From Planctomycetota bacterium (lineage in GTDB: Bacteria; Planctomycetota; Planctomycetia; Planctomycetales; Planctomycetaceae), in the NCBI GenBank assembly GCA_013151585.1, contig JAADHY010000072.1, positions 1 through 7,753 on the forward strand: a DNA stretch of 7,753 nt, in the 5' to 3' direction. The notes beneath the pieces were generated by a model. It saw nothing but the letters and a program-made list of their open reading frames with translations, did not search any database and was not told the DNA's origin. Within the stretch, counting starts at the first letter, position 1, and each line of letters begins with the position of its first letter. Position numbers and translations under genes: made by a program. This document shows, one piece after another, positions 7,501 to 7,753 of the stretch.

Positions 7501-7753
7501 CAAGCTGTCGCGCCAACTCGAACAATTGCAGCAGCTTGACCTCCAGTCGTTGTGCCTCCGTCAGGCGTTCCTGCTCGAGCGCTTGCAACTGTCCCCGGTC
7601 AGGGAGTCGGTTCTGGTCGACGGCGTTTCGAAAGGTTCGGAGAATTCGTTCTCGCAGCCCCTTCGCACTCTCACCGCCTCGGTCGGCCGCCCATCGGGCA
7701 CATGCCGGCAATTCATCGAAAAGCCGATTCCGCACGTCTTCCGCCGCGTGTAG
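4568..7753 (-). CDS. Large von Willebrand factor A (VWA) domain protein with intact MIDAS (partial, 5' end outside window)
   Basis: The frame is open from the right edge to TAG at 4568-4570, 1061 residues. Numbering below starts at the in-frame GTG at 7735, which is not a convincing start: six more in-frame codons precede it to the edge and no signal peptide follows it. Residues 1-380 are mainly helical and charged, with a coiled-coil-like stretch at about 48-125 (EAQRLEVKLLQLFELARQLE) and Trp-rich helices at about 155-235. Residues about 381-510 look beta-rich. The VWA domain spans about 520-745 with a full MIDAS: DCSYS (D530, S532, S534), T642 in GNTPLLAAI, and D671 in VVVITDGQD. Such sites bind a divalent cation that contacts an acidic residue of the ligand. 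Residues about 750-800 (LPLGQYEVRFGPF, then VTIAGGETLALEL) resemble a small beta-sandwich of the prealbumin-like or PEGA kind; the rest to 1055 is also beta-rich, with no visible transmembrane helix. The role is probably adhesion or complex assembly. No MoxR-type ATPase, the frequent partner of bacterial VWA proteins, is in view. Localisation cannot be decided without the N-terminus. Confidence 0.9.
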   Translation of the reverse strand, partial: LHAAEDVRNRLFDELPACARWAADRGGESAKGLRERILRTFRNAVDQNRLPDRGQLQALEQERLTEAQRLEVKLLQLFELARQLEKELERDQVARPEELDRLAQLTREASAGLDEMASLVRDYAVQLDRRAANESAHPQPSLWRDIRDAARCPLLPAGLRSDLCRWLEQFAEMMNASWWQDYEERQAGRKAPTEKDYVERLGFRRGMWSAFWAIQTLSLAARDSVSINELWDRWYRAWREATRDHPAAGSSESGFVPVEESVLELGRMLRGEWLTKRLQVERAVRSASEDIRVRRAQLRRADRLARTLHPCDAVKLAGDDRPTPALAAFEQSELLLLQAERYLDDFWADWYQTAVEECLTAVDRLQVPQWQKRRRELASRLAGRRTAKVDVQGGPVRFGTKQRVEARLNVVPDGDLPKGLAAVWLNWDTDTGVVLEHAGRRSLRLGFADSSGARPSVGFALRKVRFDPSRCPFTFEADAHVLFRGHSWPPPKGTKAVRIEPCRPKGTVLAYRALNVPYGAVRVAGLDLRPILFVLDCSYSMDKPLPDGPTRFESAVEVLRKTFESLAAQPRLGPVREAGLMVFGHRSRKLKTDNSPVVNSHWEGKVPDAVAKDPCNDYELAVPVRPLGPQQSQRLHEWLQSLQPWGNTPLLAAIRDAYRSLSERADISEALVVVITDGQDTCDPDGQIRRRLKQMLARQHRMHKRIELLLVGFTVDEETATVLRALASELGAKFVVATGADLGRRLREATDPRPFAVRSLQTGKMYTAPLGQTCSHLPLGQYEVRFGPFQRQVTIAGGETLALELDNRGLKLLGPALKYRTATSVNGVMFGCREFHEDRRTKRAELVFSLMPQDLYSGFLVRPAEVCFRVRPLDQSGSEPPSMTVRERADETVPTWEVTIEDWPRGAGAEVQVYWKPVITPADTRAILLSELRQPQQVAIPIDATRQLTLSLSRVGDGRSSAVAIEIRPAQPAGLVPRDRDFFEHLANLRLRLARPDASAPLNLPFSRELIESEETVIYRFPALPEGVRSDELVLWVTSWHSLRTDAARLNKPLRLPRPDE

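Noticed and set aside
7733..7735. GTG at 7735 as the true start of the VWA gene
   Set aside because: The frame remains open to the window edge, and there is no signal peptide after it, so the real start is probably outside.
7109..7753. Open frame of 214 codons on the plus strand ending exactly at the window edge
   Set aside because: It is antisense to the VWA N-terminal coding region, whose helical heptad-like pattern in the minus frame is the credible reading.
1..7753. tRNA, rRNA, CRISPR array, insertion sequence or phage genes
   Set aside because: No regularly spaced repeats, no transposase or integrase motifs and no tRNA-like cloverleaf sequence were seen on either strand by eye.

Overview
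The window looks like chromosomal DNA from a GC-rich planctomycete, probably a Pirellulales-like lineage. This rests on protein architecture, not on a marker gene: a WD40-plus-PDZ protein with an export-type N-terminus, a cysteine-rich HEAT-repeat domain joined to an outer-membrane barrel, and a very large von Willebrand factor A (VWA) protein. There is no rRNA, tRNA, CRISPR array, insertion sequence or phage gene in view, and I recognise no named gene.

Layout: (1) 1-2051, minus strand: a WD40-repeat protein ending in a PDZ-like domain. Its 5' end is inside the window, and its 3' end runs off the left edge after 683 codons without a stop. (2) 2052-2483: a 432-bp divergent intergenic region with two GC-rich hairpins, a short direct repeat, weak promoter-like hexamers on both strands, and a tiny upstream reading frame overlapping the WD40 start. 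(3) 2484-4370, plus strand: the only complete gene, a 628-residue exported protein made of signal peptide, cysteine-rich HEAT-like domain, proline-rich linker, and a predicted outer-membrane beta-barrel ending in Phe-Phe. (4) 4371-4567: a 197-bp convergent gap with no clear terminator. (5) 4568-7753, minus strand: a VWA protein of at least 1061 residues with an intact metal-ion-dependent adhesion site (MIDAS), a long helical and coiled-coil N-terminal part, and beta-rich flanks. Its 5' end lies beyond the right edge.

The genes alternate in direction (minus, plus, minus), so they are not an operon. The first two could share a divergent control region. All three proteins are built from interaction modules (WD40, PDZ, HEAT, VWA), and at least two carry export signals, so a cell-envelope role is reasonable for the first two. 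A joint system is only a hypothesis. The most unusual object is the HEAT-linker-barrel fusion, which would put a cysteine-rich helical module in the periplasm tethered to an outer-membrane pore or anchor. All calls were made by eye from translated sequence, with no database or structure search.
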